Part shown: positions 39,607 to 48,889 of the stretch, piece by piece
How positions within the stretch are numbered: position 1 is the stretch's first letter
Layout: every line of letters begins with the position of its first letter
From: Actinomadura violacea
GTDB lineage: Bacteria > Actinomycetota > Actinomycetes > Streptosporangiales > Streptosporangiaceae
Assembly: GCF_017573465.1 (NCBI RefSeq)
Contig: NZ_JAGEPF010000001.1
Span: 395,954-459,953 of the forward strand
DNA length: 64,000 bases
Direction of reading: 5' to 3'
The notes under the pieces: model-generated
Told to the model about the DNA's origin: nothing
Seen by the model: the letters and a program-made list of their open reading frames with translations, nothing else
Databases searched by the model: none
Translations under genes and position numbers: made by a program

Positions 39607-40086
39607 ATGCCGTACCGAGTCACTTTCGTGTGCACGGGGAACATCTGCCGCTCGCCGATGGCGGAGGCGATCCTGCGCCACCATGTGGAGGACGAGGGCC
39701 TGGACGTCGAGGTCGACAGCTCCGGCACCGGCAACTGGCATGTGGGCGACGGCGCCGACGAGCGGACGGTCGCGGCGCTGGACCGCGCCGGGTACCGGTC
39801 GGCGCACATCGCCCGCCAGTTCGAGGAGCCCTGGTTCGACCACTACGACCTGATCCTGGCTTTGGACGAGGGCCACCGGCGGGCGCTGCGGTCGATGGCG
39901 CCGGACGACGAGGCGCGGGCGCGGATCCGGCTGCTGCGCGAGTTCGACCCGGAGGCGGGCAGCGACCTGGACGTCCCCGACCCGTACTACGGCGGCCGCG
40001 CCGACTTCGACCTGGTGCTGGAGCAGGTCGAGGCGGCGATCCCGGGTCTGCTGGAGGAGATCCGGGCCGGTCTGAAAGCCGCCTGA
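39607..40086 (+). CDS. Low-molecular-weight protein-tyrosine phosphatase
   Basis: 159 residues, ATG at 39607. P-loop 'VCTGNICRSPMAE' with nucleophile Cys9 and Arg15, and the general-acid loop 'VPDPYYGGRADF' with Asp near 125. It is a PtpA-like phosphatase, not an arsenate reductase (compare arsC at 12290). Actinobacterial members regulate Tyr phosphorylation in secondary metabolism or host interaction. The gene ends 1 bp before the kinase-like gene start, so the two form one operon. Confidence 0.95.
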   Translation: MPYRVTFVCTGNICRSPMAEAILRHHVEDEGLDVEVDSSGTGNWHVGDGADERTVAALDRAGYRSAHIARQFEEPWFDHYDLILALDEGHRRALRSMAPDDEARARIRLLREFDPEAGSDLDVPDPYYGGRADFDLVLEQVEAAIPGLLEEIRAGLKAA

Positions 40087-40087
40087 C

Positions 40088-40939
40088 GTGCCCGGCCTGC
40101 GGGAACGCCTCGGGCGGCTGCTCGGAAGCCCGGTCGAGTCGGTCTCCGGCCTCGGCTCCAGCCACGCGTGGACGCTGCACCGCGCGGCCCTCGCCGACGG
40201 CCGCGAGGTGTTCGTGAAGGCCGCGTCCGACCAGGCGGGCGTGTTCGCGGCGGAGGCGGCCGGGCTGCGCTGGCTGGGGGAGGCGGGGCCCGGCGCGCCC
40301 GTCCCGGACGTCCTCGCCGCCGACGACCACCTGCTCGTCCTGCCGTGGCTGCCGTCCGCCTCGCCCACGCCGGAGGCCGCCGAACGCTTCGGACGGGAGC
40401 TGGCCGCCCTGCACACCGGAGCCCGTCCGGACGCCTACGGCGCGCCCTGGGACGGGTACATCGCCGACCTGCCGCTGGACAACACGCTCGACGACCGGGG
40501 CTGGCCCCGCTGGTACGCCGAGCGGCGCCTCGAACCGTTCCTGCGCCGGGCCGAGCGGGACCTGTCGGCGGACGACGTCCGGCTCGTCGAGCGGGTCATG
40601 GCGGAGATCGAGGATCTCGCCGGGCCGCCGGAGCCGCCGAGCCGCGTGCACGGCGACCTGTGGTCCGGGAACGTCCAGTGGACGGACGGCCGGGCCATGC
40701 TGATCGACCCGGCGGCGCACGGCGGCCACCGGGAGACGGACCTGGCGATGATGGCTCTGTTCGGGACGCCCCACCTGGACCGGATCCTCGCCGCCTACGA
40801 CGAGGCGGCGCCGCTCGCCGCCGGCCGGCGCGACCGCGTCCCGCTGCACCAGCTGCATCCGCTGCTGGTGCACGTGGCGCTGTTCGGCGCGTCGTACCGG
40901 GCGTCCCTGGTGGACGCGGCCCGCTCCGCCCTGGGCTGA
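40088..40939 (+). CDS. Fructosamine kinase family protein
   Basis: 283 residues, GTG at 40088. Kinase-like fold: glycine-containing 'GLGSSHAWTLHRAALADGRE', Lys in 'VFVKAASDQ', catalytic 'SRVHGDLWSGNVQW' and metal-binding 'LIDPAAHGGHRETDLAMM'. The family phosphorylates ketosamines formed by glycation, releasing the sugar from proteins or amino acids; bacterial members may act on free ribulosamines. It directly follows the tyrosine phosphatase gene, a common actinobacterial pairing. Confidence 0.92.
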   Translation: MPGLRERLGRLLGSPVESVSGLGSSHAWTLHRAALADGREVFVKAASDQAGVFAAEAAGLRWLGEAGPGAPVPDVLAADDHLLVLPWLPSASPTPEAAERFGRELAALHTGARPDAYGAPWDGYIADLPLDNTLDDRGWPRWYAERRLEPFLRRAERDLSADDVRLVERVMAEIEDLAGPPEPPSRVHGDLWSGNVQWTDGRAMLIDPAAHGGHRETDLAMMALFGTPHLDRILAAYDEAAPLAAGRRDRVPLHQLHPLLVHVALFGASYRASLVDAARSALG

Positions 40940-41070
40940 CCGCACGGACCGGTTCGGCCATCCACTAGGGTCGTCGCACCCCGCGGTACAAGGCTCGGAC
41001 TCGAAGTGATAACTCCCCAAGCACGGGCGAATGCCGCGCGGTATATCAAATGCCGAGCAGCGGAGAGGCG

Positions 41071-42105
41071 GTGCGGAGCGACCCCATGGACGGCGGGAAC
41101 GACGAGGGCGGAAGCGGGATCCGGTTCCGGGAGGTGTGGCGGACCGCGGTGCCGGTCAGCGTCGCCGCGGCCGCGGCGCTGTTCGCCGGCGGCAGCGTCG
41201 ACCTGGTCCACCGGCACCAGCGGGCCGCGCACAAGGAGCACGACGCGGAGGCCGCCGCGGCCAAGAGCGCGCCGCCCGCGCCGCGTGCCGTCGTCGGCGT
41301 CACCCGCGCCGGCGGCGCGCTGACCGTCCGCGACGCCCGCAGCGGCGCCGCCGTCGGGCTGCCCGTCGCCGCCCCGGACGGACGCCGCTTCCAGCGCGTC
41401 GCGGGCAGCGGCGACTCGTTCGTCGTCGCGTCCTACGGCGCCGGGAAGGTCACGTTCGAGCGGCTGAAGCTCGGCGCCGACGGGCGGCCCGCGTCGCTCA
41501 CCGAGATCCCCGGGGCGGCGGTCCCCGGCGTCTCGACGGCATGGTCGGACCTCGCGGCGGCCCCCGACGGCGACCGCATCGCCTACGTCACCTACAAGGG
41601 GACCCGCGCCCGCATCGACGTCGTCTCCGCCCGCACCGGCGCGCGCAAGACGTGGACGACCCGCTTCCCCGCCCGCGTCAGCAGCCTCTCATGGGCCGGT
41701 GACACCCTCGCGTTCGTGTGGAACCCCGTCCGGCGCGTCGCGGGCAGGTACACCGCGGTCCGGCACGAGTTCCGCCTGCTGGACACCAGGGGCGCCTCGG
41801 GCGACCTCAAGGCCAGCAAGGCCGTCACCGCCCTGCCCAAGGGCACGACCAGCGCGGTCGTCACCCGCGACGGGAAGACCGTCGTCGCGGGGGTCGTGGA
41901 GCGTTCCGTCGCGTCCGTCCAGGCGTACTCGGCGCAGACCGGCCGGCCCACCAAGGTCGTCTGGAGGCAGCGGCTGAACGGCAGCATCACCGGCCTCGAC
42001 AGGGGCAAGGAGGGCAAGCTGCTGATCTCCGGCAGCGACGGGCGCCTGTACGCCGAGGGGGCCGGCACGATCACCGCCGCGGATCTCGCCGACGCGGCCT
42101 GGTGA
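41071..42105 (+). CDS. Membrane-anchored protein with beta-propeller-like ectodomain
   Basis: 344 residues from the GTG at 41071 (GGAG 5 bases upstream); ATGs at 41050 and 41086 are alternatives. A single membrane segment lies at about 25-45 ('VPVSVAAAAALFAGGSVDLV'). The rest is outside the membrane and made of short repeated strand patterns ('WSDLAAAPDGDRIAYVTYKG', 'VSSLSWAGDTLAFVWNP', 'VVTRDGKTVVAGVV') like WD40 or TolB-type propeller blades. No catalytic motif is seen. Function unknown; a binding or scaffold role on the cell surface is inference. Confidence 0.72.
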   Translation: MRSDPMDGGNDEGGSGIRFREVWRTAVPVSVAAAAALFAGGSVDLVHRHQRAAHKEHDAEAAAAKSAPPAPRAVVGVTRAGGALTVRDARSGAAVGLPVAAPDGRRFQRVAGSGDSFVVASYGAGKVTFERLKLGADGRPASLTEIPGAAVPGVSTAWSDLAAAPDGDRIAYVTYKGTRARIDVVSARTGARKTWTTRFPARVSSLSWAGDTLAFVWNPVRRVAGRYTAVRHEFRLLDTRGASGDLKASKAVTALPKGTTSAVVTRDGKTVVAGVVERSVASVQAYSAQTGRPTKVVWRQRLNGSITGLDRGKEGKLLISGSDGRLYAEGAGTITAADLADAAW

Positions 42106-42163
42106 TCTCCGCCCGCGTCCGCCGTACAGTGGACGGACAGAACCGGGCGAACGGAGCGAAACC

Positions 42164-42997
42164 GTGGGCATGGTGATGGCCGTCAGCTTCACCCGTTACG
42201 GCCGGCTCTACTACCTCGACCCGGGTCCGCACACGCCGAAGGTGGGCGACAAGGTCCTCGTCCCGACCGACTCGGGCCCCGAGGTCGCCGAATGCGTCTG
42301 GGCGCCGCAGTGGGTCTCCGACGACATCGGCGGCCTCCCCGAATGCGCCGGCCCCGCCACCGGCGAGCACCTCGAACGCGACGAGACCAACCGCCGCCGC
42401 CGCGCCGAGGGCCGCTCGATCGCCAAGCGCCTCATCCGCCGGCACGACCTGCCCATGAAGGTCATCGGCGTCGACTACCTCGACACCGACAACGTCTTCA
42501 AGATCTACTTCACAGCCCCGCACCGGGTCGACTTCCGCGCCCTGGTCCGCGACCTCGCCCGCAACATCAAGGCCCGCGTCGAGCTCCGCCAGGTCGGCCC
42601 CCGCGACGAGGCCCGGCTGCAGGGCGGCATCGGCCCCTGCGGCCGCGACCTGTGCTGCGCCACCTTCCTCAAGGACTTCGAGCCCGTCTCCGTCCGGATG
42701 GCGAAGGAGCAGGACCTGCCCGTCAACCCGCTGCGCATCGCGGGCGCCTGCGGCCGCCTCATGTGCTGCCTGAAGTACGAGCACCCGCTCTACACCGAGT
42801 TCAAGGAGAAGGCGCCGCGCCTCGGCGCGAAGGTCTCGACGCCGGAGGGGGACGGCCAGGTCATCGGCTACAACGTTCCCGGCGACCGCATCACGGTCAA
42901 GGTCGGGTCGCGCCGCTGCTCCTGCCCGTCCGCCTCCGTCTGCTCCCCCCGCCGGCAGCACGACGCCCACTACAACCCCGGCGACGACCCCGCCTGA
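42164..42997 (+). CDS. ricT: PSP1/RicT-family regulatory protein
   Basis: 277 residues, GTG at 42164 with GGAG 7 bases upstream. The PSP1 C-terminal domain holds the family's cysteine motifs: 'GGIGPCGRDLCCATFLKDF' and 'IAGACGRLMCCLKYEHPLY'. Further Cys occur in 'SRRCSCPSASVCSP'. In Bacillus the homologue (YaaT/RicT) is part of a complex that controls RNase Y-dependent mRNA maturation and competence, sporulation and biofilm. Actinobacteria keep it near holB, as here, but its partners there are not defined. Confidence 0.9.
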   Translation: MGMVMAVSFTRYGRLYYLDPGPHTPKVGDKVLVPTDSGPEVAECVWAPQWVSDDIGGLPECAGPATGEHLERDETNRRRRAEGRSIAKRLIRRHDLPMKVIGVDYLDTDNVFKIYFTAPHRVDFRALVRDLARNIKARVELRQVGPRDEARLQGGIGPCGRDLCCATFLKDFEPVSVRMAKEQDLPVNPLRIAGACGRLMCCLKYEHPLYTEFKEKAPRLGAKVSTPEGDGQVIGYNVPGDRITVKVGSRRCSCPSASVCSPRRQHDAHYNPGDDPA

Positions 42998-43014
42998 CGC
43001 CTCCGGCGGGCGGG

Positions 43015-44484
43015 TCATGAGCGGGCCGGCCTCGGGAGGAGCTGGGCCAGGGCGGCGGTGGCGGCGCAGAAGGCGATGATCGGGACGAGCGCCACCTGGA
43101 AGGCGTCCGCCACGTCCGCCGGGACCGGGCGCCCGCCGAGGACGGTGTAGAACGCGATCCCGACGACCGCGACCCCGACCGCGCCGCCGACCTGCTGGAA
43201 CGTCGACAGGACGCCCGCCGCCGACGCCGCGTGCCGCTCGCCGACCCCGGCCAGGACGAGCGCCGACATCGGCGCGAGGACGAGGCCCATGCCCGCGCCG
43301 GCGAGCGCGAGGCCGGGGATCAGCCAGGCGACGCCGCCGTCCTGCGCGACACCGTCGATCAGCAGCAGGCAGCCGGCCGCCTGCACGGCGGCGCCGAGCG
43401 CGAGGACCTGCCGGCCGATCCGGGCGGCGGCCGCGGCGGCGCGGGTCGACGCGGCGAAGTATCCGGCGCCGAGGGCGGTGAACAGCAGACCCGACTGCAG
43501 CGCGCTGAGGCCGCGTCCCTGCTGCAGGTAGAGGGCCAGGTAGAGGAAGAACGACGCCATGGCGAGCTGGTAGGCGAAGGCGATGCCGATGCCGACGGTG
43601 AACGCCCGCTGCCGGAACAGCGCCGGAGCGATCAGCGGCGCGGTGCCGCGCCGCTGCCACAGCGCGAACGCGGCGAGCAGCACGGCCGAGCCGGCGAACG
43701 AGAACCACGTCCAGGCGGGCCAGCCGAGCCGGCGCCCCTCGATCAGCGGCAGGACGAGCGCGACGAGACCGAGCGTGACCAGGGCCGTCCCGGCGAGGTC
43801 GAGCCGGGTGCCGCGCGCGGCGGGGGTCGCCGGGACCGTCCGGCGGACGAGCGCGAGGGTGCCCGCGCCGATCGGGACGTTGATCAGGAAGATGCTCCGC
43901 CAGCCGCTGCCGAGGACGTCCGCCTGGATCAGCGCACCGCCGATGAGCTGCCCGAACACGCCTCCGAAGCCCATGGTCAGGCCGTAGGCGGTGAACGCGC
44001 GGACCCGCGCCGCGCCCTCGAACGCGCCGTTGATGATGCCGAGCACCTGCGGCATCAGCAGCGCCGCCGCGACGCCCTGCGCGACCCGGGCCGCGATCAG
44101 CGTCCCGGCCGTCGGGGCGAGGCCGCAGGCGAGGGATGCGGCGGTGAACGCGGCGAGCCCGGCGGCGTACATCCGGCGGCGCCCGACCAGGTCGCCGAGC
44201 CGCCCGCCGGTGATCAGCCCGCCGCCGAGCGCCAGCCCGAACCCGGCGACGACCCACTGCGTGGCGGCGGCGCCCGCGTGCAGGTCGCCCTGGATGTCGG
44301 GGATCGCGACGTTGACGATGAAGAAGTCGAGCGTGGTGATGAAGATGCCGACGAGCAGGACCAGCAGGCCGCCGGCGGGCGCGGCGTGCGCCGGCGCGCC
44401 GTCCTGCGGCCGCCTGCCCGCTCGCGGTGTAGCGGTGGTGGACAAGGGATCTCCCCGGTTCGTTCGTCTCGGTGCGTGCACCAT
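43015..44484 (-). CDS. DHA2-type MFS drug-efflux transporter
   Basis: 489 residues from the ATG at 44484 (GGGAG 6 bases upstream); a TTG at 44445 with GGGGAG is an equally good start and would remove a 13-residue leader. About 14 membrane helices. MFS motifs include 'LVVLLVGIFITTLDFFIVNV'-type helix 1, 'GGRLGDLVGRRRMYAAGL' in loop 2-3 and a 'GFGGVFGQLIGG' helix-5 antiporter motif. Proton-driven export of hydrophobic compounds is expected. No regulator lies adjacent. Confidence 0.88.
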   Translation of the reverse strand: MVHAPRRTNRGDPLSTTATPRAGRRPQDGAPAHAAPAGGLLVLLVGIFITTLDFFIVNVAIPDIQGDLHAGAAATQWVVAGFGLALGGGLITGGRLGDLVGRRRMYAAGLAAFTAASLACGLAPTAGTLIAARVAQGVAAALLMPQVLGIINGAFEGAARVRAFTAYGLTMGFGGVFGQLIGGALIQADVLGSGWRSIFLINVPIGAGTLALVRRTVPATPAARGTRLDLAGTALVTLGLVALVLPLIEGRRLGWPAWTWFSFAGSAVLLAAFALWQRRGTAPLIAPALFRQRAFTVGIGIAFAYQLAMASFFLYLALYLQQGRGLSALQSGLLFTALGAGYFAASTRAAAAAARIGRQVLALGAAVQAAGCLLLIDGVAQDGGVAWLIPGLALAGAGMGLVLAPMSALVLAGVGERHAASAAGVLSTFQQVGGAVGVAVVGIAFYTVLGGRPVPADVADAFQVALVPIIAFCAATAALAQLLPRPARS

Positions 44485-44597
44485 GACGATCTCCCGGGCC
44501 CGGTCATCGGGTCGATGACGTGAGGGGTAATGCGGCCTGCGAGGGGCGGTGTAATTCGCTTGTGAGCAGGGCGGTCACCGACCTAGGTTCGCCTCTC

Positions 44598-45419
44598 ATG
44601 GACTCACCCGTGCGGCGGCTCTCGATCGACGACCTTCCCGCGTGCCAGCGGCTCGCCGAAGACCGCGAGTGGGGCGAAGAGGACCACAAGTGGCGGTTCC
44701 TCTTCTCGGTCGGCGACGTCTACGGCATCGACGACGGGAACGGCGACCTCGCCGCCACAGTGGTGTCGACCCCGTACGGCAAGGACGTCGCGGCCATCAG
44801 CATGGTGCTGGTCGCCAAGCGTTACGAGCGGCGCGGTCTAGGCGGCCGCATCATGCGGCATGCGATGGACGAGGCGGGGACGGCGAGCCTCTGCCTGACC
44901 GCCACCGAGATGGGCCGTCCGCTGTACGAGCGTCTGGGGTTCCGCTCGGTCGGGTCATGCACGACGTACACGGGCGTGGTCGACGGGCCGTTCCGGCAAG
45001 GTGCGTCCAGGCCCGCTACGTCCGCGGACATGGCCGCCGTCCACGAGCTCGACACCGAGGTCTTCGGTGCGGACCGCTTCCAGGTCGTCGAAGGGCTCCC
45101 GACGTTCTGCTCGGCCTTCCACGTCGTCCGCGACGAGTCCGGTCTGGTGGGTTTCGGGGGCGTCTGGTGGAACGACGGGCGGGCCCTCGTCGGTCCGGTC
45201 GTGGCCCGCGACGCCGAGGCCGCCCTGACGCTGGTGGACGAGATCGTCCCGCGCGGTCCGGTGCGCCTCGACATCGACCACCGGCACCCGGAACTGGTCG
45301 AGTGGGCGGACAAGCGCGGGCTGACCCCGTTCTTCTCCACCACGATCATGGAGTACGGCGAGCCGATCGCGAACGACCCCGCGCGGCTCTTCCTGCCGGT
45401 CGCCCAAGCCCTCGGCTAG
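44598..45419 (+). CDS. GNAT-family N-acetyltransferase
   Basis: 273 residues from the ATG at 44598 ('MDSPVRRLSIDDLPACQRLA'); a TAGGTT about 10 bases upstream suggests a leaderless message. The N-terminal GNAT domain has the acetyl-CoA loop 'VAKRYERRGLGGRIMRHAM' and 'TEMGRPLYERLGFRSVG'. A second, weaker GNAT-like half (about 140-270) lacks a clear loop and is probably structural. The substrate cannot be named. Convergent with the desaturase gene, 8 bp away. Confidence 0.85.
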   Translation: MDSPVRRLSIDDLPACQRLAEDREWGEEDHKWRFLFSVGDVYGIDDGNGDLAATVVSTPYGKDVAAISMVLVAKRYERRGLGGRIMRHAMDEAGTASLCLTATEMGRPLYERLGFRSVGSCTTYTGVVDGPFRQGASRPATSADMAAVHELDTEVFGADRFQVVEGLPTFCSAFHVVRDESGLVGFGGVWWNDGRALVGPVVARDAEAALTLVDEIVPRGPVRLDIDHRHPELVEWADKRGLTPFFSTTIMEYGEPIANDPARLFLPVAQALG

Positions 45420-45427
45420 GGGTCCGC

Positions 45428-46546
45428 TCAGGCGGCGACGGGTTCGCGGGCCGGCGGCTTCGGAGCCGGCTTCGGCTTGGCGGCGCCGCCCGGGAGGGCG
45501 TACCGGAAGATCTTCTTCCAGGTGCTCGTGACCTGCTTCGACAGCGACCCGGTGTGGTACGGCAGGCCGTAGCGGGCGCACAGGTCGCGGACGCGCGGGG
45601 CGATCTCGGCGTACCGGTTGCTGGGGATGTCCGGGAACAGGTGGTGCTCGACCTGGTGGCTGAGGTTGCCGGTCATGAGGTGGAACAGCGGGCCGCCGGT
45701 GATGTTGGCGGAGCCGAGCAGCTGCCGGACGTACCACTCGCCCTTCGTCTCCGCGTCGAGCGGGTAGTCCTCCTCGAACACGTCGACGTCGCCGGGGAAG
45801 TGCCCGCAGAAGATGATCATGTGGGCCCAGACGTTGCGGGCGGCGTTCGCGGTGAAGTTCGCGGCCAGCGTGGACAGGAACTGCGGGCCGCTGAGCAGCG
45901 GGAACGCCAGGTAGTCCTTGCCCCACTGGCGGCGCACCTTGCGGCCGATCGCGCGCAGCTTCGCCTTCGTCACCTCCTCGTCGTGGGTGCCCTCGCGGAT
46001 CCTGTCGATCTCCAGGTCGTGCAGCGCGACGCCGTACTCGAAGAACATCGCCAGCAGCGCGTTGTAGATCGGCTGCGGGACGTTCGCCCAGCTCCACGGC
46101 TGCTCGGGCGCGACGCGCAGGATGCCGTAGCCGACGTCGTTGTCCTTGCCGAGGACGTTGGTGAAGGTGTGGTGGACGAAGTTGTGCGAGTGCTTCCACT
46201 GCTCGGCGGGGGAGACGTTGTCCCACTCCCACGTCGTCGAGTGGATCTTCGGATCGCGCATCCAGTCCCACTGGCCGTGCATGACGTTGTGCCCGATCTC
46301 CATGTTCTCCAGGATCTTCGCGACGGCGAGCGTCGCGGTCCCGGCGACCCAGGCGGGCGGCAGCGCGGACGCCATCAGCAGCGCGCGGCCGCCGATCTCC
46401 AGGCCGCGCTGCCAGCGGATCACCCGGTGGATGTAGTCCGCGTCGCGCTCGCCGAGGTCGGCGGTGACCTCGTCGCGCAGCGCGTCCAGCTCGCGGGCGA
46501 TCGCGGCGTAGTCGGCGGGGGTGAGGTGGTCGGTCGTTGCGGGCAT
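45428..46546 (-). CDS. Acyl-CoA desaturase, DesA3-like
   Basis: 372 residues, ATG at 46546 with AAAGGGAC upstream. Histidine boxes are 'HNVMHGQWDW', 'HSHNFVHHTFTN' and 'NLSHQVEHHLFPD'. Layout and partner match mycobacterial DesA3 (stearoyl-CoA delta-9 desaturase) with Rv3230c. Substrate chain length is inferred from that match. It begins 12 bp after the reductase stop on the same strand. A second desaturase at 7443-8555 shows different box spacing and lacks a partner. Confidence 0.92.
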   Translation of the reverse strand: MPATTDHLTPADYAAIARELDALRDEVTADLGERDADYIHRVIRWQRGLEIGGRALLMASALPPAWVAGTATLAVAKILENMEIGHNVMHGQWDWMRDPKIHSTTWEWDNVSPAEQWKHSHNFVHHTFTNVLGKDNDVGYGILRVAPEQPWSWANVPQPIYNALLAMFFEYGVALHDLEIDRIREGTHDEEVTKAKLRAIGRKVRRQWGKDYLAFPLLSGPQFLSTLAANFTANAARNVWAHMIIFCGHFPGDVDVFEEDYPLDAETKGEWYVRQLLGSANITGGPLFHLMTGNLSHQVEHHLFPDIPSNRYAEIAPRVRDLCARYGLPYHTGSLSKQVTSTWKKIFRYALPGGAAKPKPAPKPPAREPVAA

Positions 46547-46558
46547 CGTCGGTCCCTT

Positions 46559-47644
46559 TCAGAGTTCGATGTCGACGGGGCCGGCGGCGGCCGAGACGCA
46601 CGTCTGCACGATCTGGCCCTCCTCGCCGTGCACCTCGCCGGTGCGCAGGTCGCGGACCCGGCCGGAGCGCAGGCGGCCGACGCAGCTGTGGCAGATGCCC
46701 ATCCGGCAGCCGCTCGGCAGCAGCGCGCCGGCGCGCTCGCCGGCGTCCAGGAGCGGCGTGTTCCCGTCGGCGTCGGTCTCGACGCCGCTCTCGGTGAACC
46801 GGACGCGCCCGCCCTCGCCGCCTCCCGTGCCCGCCGCCAGCGCGGGACGGAACCGCTCGACGCGCAGCCGGTCCTCGATTCCTTCGGCGCGCCAGTGCGC
46901 GGCGAGGTCGTCGAGCATGCCGGACGGCCCGCAGGCCCAGGCGTCCCGTTCCGTCCAGTCGGGGCAGAGCTCCGCCAGGTCGGACGGGGTGAGGCGGCCG
47001 CCCGTGGACGTGTGCCGCTCGTGCAGCCGGATCCTGGGCATCCGGCGCAGCTCGCCGCCGAAGATGACGTCGCCGGCGTGCCGGTCGGAGTGGACGAGCG
47101 TGACGTCGGGCGCCTCGCCTGCCGCGGCGAGGTGCCGGAGCATCGCCATGACCGGCGTGATCCCGCTGCCCGCGGTGACGAACAGCAGCCTGGACGGCAC
47201 CGGCGCCGGCAGCGTGAAGTCGCCGTCCGCCTCGCCCAGCCGGACGATCGCGCCCGGCCGGATCCGGTGCACGAGGTGCGCGGACACCAGGCCGTCCGGC
47301 CCCGCCTTGACCGTGATCGTGATGCGGCCGTCCGGGCGGGGCGGTGACGACAGCGAGAACGTGCGCCAGTGCCGGACGCCGCCGATGTCCACGCCGACCT
47401 TCACCCACTGGCCGGGGCGGTGGCCGCGCCAGGCCGTCCCGGGCCTGATCAGCAGGGTCGCGGCGGCGGGCGCCTCGTGCCGCACCGCCTCGACGCGGCC
47501 GCGCGGCTCGGCGGTGGACCACAGCGGGTTGAGCAGGCCGAGGTAGTCCTCCGGCAGGAGCGGCGTGGTCAGCAGCCTCGCGGCGGCGGCGAGCCGGCGG
47601 CCGCGGCCGGGTCCCGCCGGCCGCGCCGAGAGTGCAGGGGTCAA
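46559..47644 (-). CDS. Ferredoxin-reductase partner of the desaturase (FAD/NAD + 2Fe-2S)
   Basis: 361 residues from the TTG at 47644, which has GGGAGG 5-6 bases upstream. FAD-binding domain (about 45-145, 'HWRTFSLSSPP'), NAD(P)-binding domain ('LLFVTAGSGITPVMAML', 'ACGPSGMLDDL') and a C-terminal plant-type [2Fe-2S] domain with ligands in 'PSGCRMGICHSCVGRL' and a last Cys in 'IVQTCVSA'. It passes electrons from NADPH to the desaturase. The order reductase-desaturase equals Rv3230c-desA3. Its promoter region carries overlapping palindromes at 47682-47706. Confidence 0.92.
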   Translation of the reverse strand: MTPALSARPAGPGRGRRLAAAARLLTTPLLPEDYLGLLNPLWSTAEPRGRVEAVRHEAPAAATLLIRPGTAWRGHRPGQWVKVGVDIGGVRHWRTFSLSSPPRPDGRITITVKAGPDGLVSAHLVHRIRPGAIVRLGEADGDFTLPAPVPSRLLFVTAGSGITPVMAMLRHLAAAGEAPDVTLVHSDRHAGDVIFGGELRRMPRIRLHERHTSTGGRLTPSDLAELCPDWTERDAWACGPSGMLDDLAAHWRAEGIEDRLRVERFRPALAAGTGGGEGGRVRFTESGVETDADGNTPLLDAGERAGALLPSGCRMGICHSCVGRLRSGRVRDLRTGEVHGEEGQIVQTCVSAAAGPVDIEL

Positions 47645-47681
47645 GGGTGCCTCCCCGTCGGCGCTCTTAACTTACGCTTGA

Positions 47682-47706
47682 GTAACCTACGGTTACGTAG
47701 CCGTAG
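47682..47706. promoter_or_regulatory. Palindromic operator upstream of the desaturase operon
   Basis: A perfect palindrome GTAACC-TAC-GGTTAC (47682-47696) overlaps a second inverted repeat, CTACGG (47687-47692) with CCGTAG (47701-47706). The site lies 38-62 bp before the TTG start of the reductase gene. The form suits a TetR-type regulator, which commonly controls actinobacterial desaturase operons. The regulator gene is not in the window. Confidence 0.6.
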
Positions 47707-47866
47707 GGAGGTCGCAAGTCCTGCCGGGCGAAAGCGACAGGCATCACACCATCGCATGATGTTCCATCCGACGGTGTAATGCCTGGTGACAACTTCGGTG
47801 CCCGGATTTGGGCTGGCCGCTAACCCTCCTTAGTCGGGAGACGAGAGGCGCCCCGGACCGCCCGGC

Positions 47867-48619
47867 TCAGAAACGCGACTTCGGCCGCTCCTGAAGCACC
47901 CCGTCGACGAAGATGTCGACCTTCTCGCTGTAGAAGCACACCAGCCCGGCCACCTTCCGGGACTCCTCCAGCGGCGTCCGGTACGACCACGCGAGATCCT
48001 CGTGAACCTCGCCGTTCGCCCGCACCGACCAGTACTCCGCCGTGCCCTTGTACGGGCAGTGGGTGACAGTGTCGGTGTGCTCTAGCAAATCCATCCGGAC
48101 ATGCGTCTTCGGCAGGTAGTACCGCACCGGAAGACCCGTCTCGAACAGCAACCTGGGGCTGGACGACTCCGCCACCGTCACGCCGTCCACCTCCACACGC
48201 ACACGCCGGGAACTCGCCAGCACGTCCACCCGCGTGTACGGGTTGCGCGGATGGACGAACACCTCCTCGTCCTCCTCGAACCAGGCGTCCATCGCGCCCC
48301 ACTCCAGCCGGACGAGCCCCCGCAGCTCCTCGACCGGCGACTCCGGATAGCGGAGCGCCGCCCCGGGCGCCTCCGCACCGTCCACCTTCACCGTGTACGC
48401 CGTCGCGTCACCCCGGCTCGGCGAGTGCTTGCCCGGGCCCTCCTCGACGAGCTCGGCCCGCACGTCCGCCGCCGGAAAGTAGTAGGTCGGGTAGTAGGGG
48501 ATCTCCCACACGAGCACCGGCGCCGTCGTGTCCGCCACCAGGTTGCCGCCGAGGTACGCCCGGACGCGCTTGCCGCCTTGCTCGATGCGGACGCGGGTCC
48601 GCTCCTTCGCTGCACTCAT
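47867..48619 (-). CDS. Tandem DUF427 domain protein
   Basis: 250 residues, ATG at 48619. Two DUF427 units (about 10-105 and 125-245) share the pattern of an aromatic-rich strand followed by basic and acidic loops: 'VWEIPYYPTYYFPAADV' in the first and 'ETGLPVRYYLPKTHVRMDLL' in the second. 'THCPYKGTAEYWSV' is the diagnostic motif of the family. DUF427 proteins are small beta-barrel-like proteins of unknown function. It stands alone, upstream of the tandem repeat region. Confidence 0.92.
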   Translation of the reverse strand: MSAAKERTRVRIEQGGKRVRAYLGGNLVADTTAPVLVWEIPYYPTYYFPAADVRAELVEEGPGKHSPSRGDATAYTVKVDGAEAPGAALRYPESPVEELRGLVRLEWGAMDAWFEEDEEVFVHPRNPYTRVDVLASSRRVRVEVDGVTVAESSSPRLLFETGLPVRYYLPKTHVRMDLLEHTDTVTHCPYKGTAEYWSVRANGEVHEDLAWSYRTPLEESRKVAGLVCFYSEKVDIFVDGVLQERPKSRF

Positions 48620-48684
48620 GACTGGGCCAACCGCCCCTGCGACGCCCCTATTTCGGCCGCATGCGGCCGCCGCTCACTCGGCAT

Positions 48685-48760
48685 GGCGACGCGGACCGGC
48701 GACGCGGACCGGCGACGCGGACCGGCGACGCGGACCGGCGACGCGGACCGGCGACGCGGA
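48685..48760. repeat. 13-bp tandem repeat
   Basis: Five full copies of GGCGACGCGGACC and a partial sixth, back to back, between the divergent DUF427 gene and the efflux operon. The copies are identical, so the array is young or kept uniform. Because 13 is not a multiple of 3, it is unlikely to be coding. It might be polymorphic between strains. Confidence 0.9.
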
Positions 48761-48889
48761 TGGCAACGCGGCCAGGCGACCCTTGTACCTGCCCACATGA
48801 GCCCGTCCTGTCACACCGGTCCCGGCTCTCTCATCCAATTCTCATATCCGCCTCACGCGAGCCCCATGCGCGGCCAAGAGCCTTCTCGC

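Noticed and set aside
48685..48760. CRISPR array
   Set aside because: The units are contiguous with no spacers and only 13 bp long.
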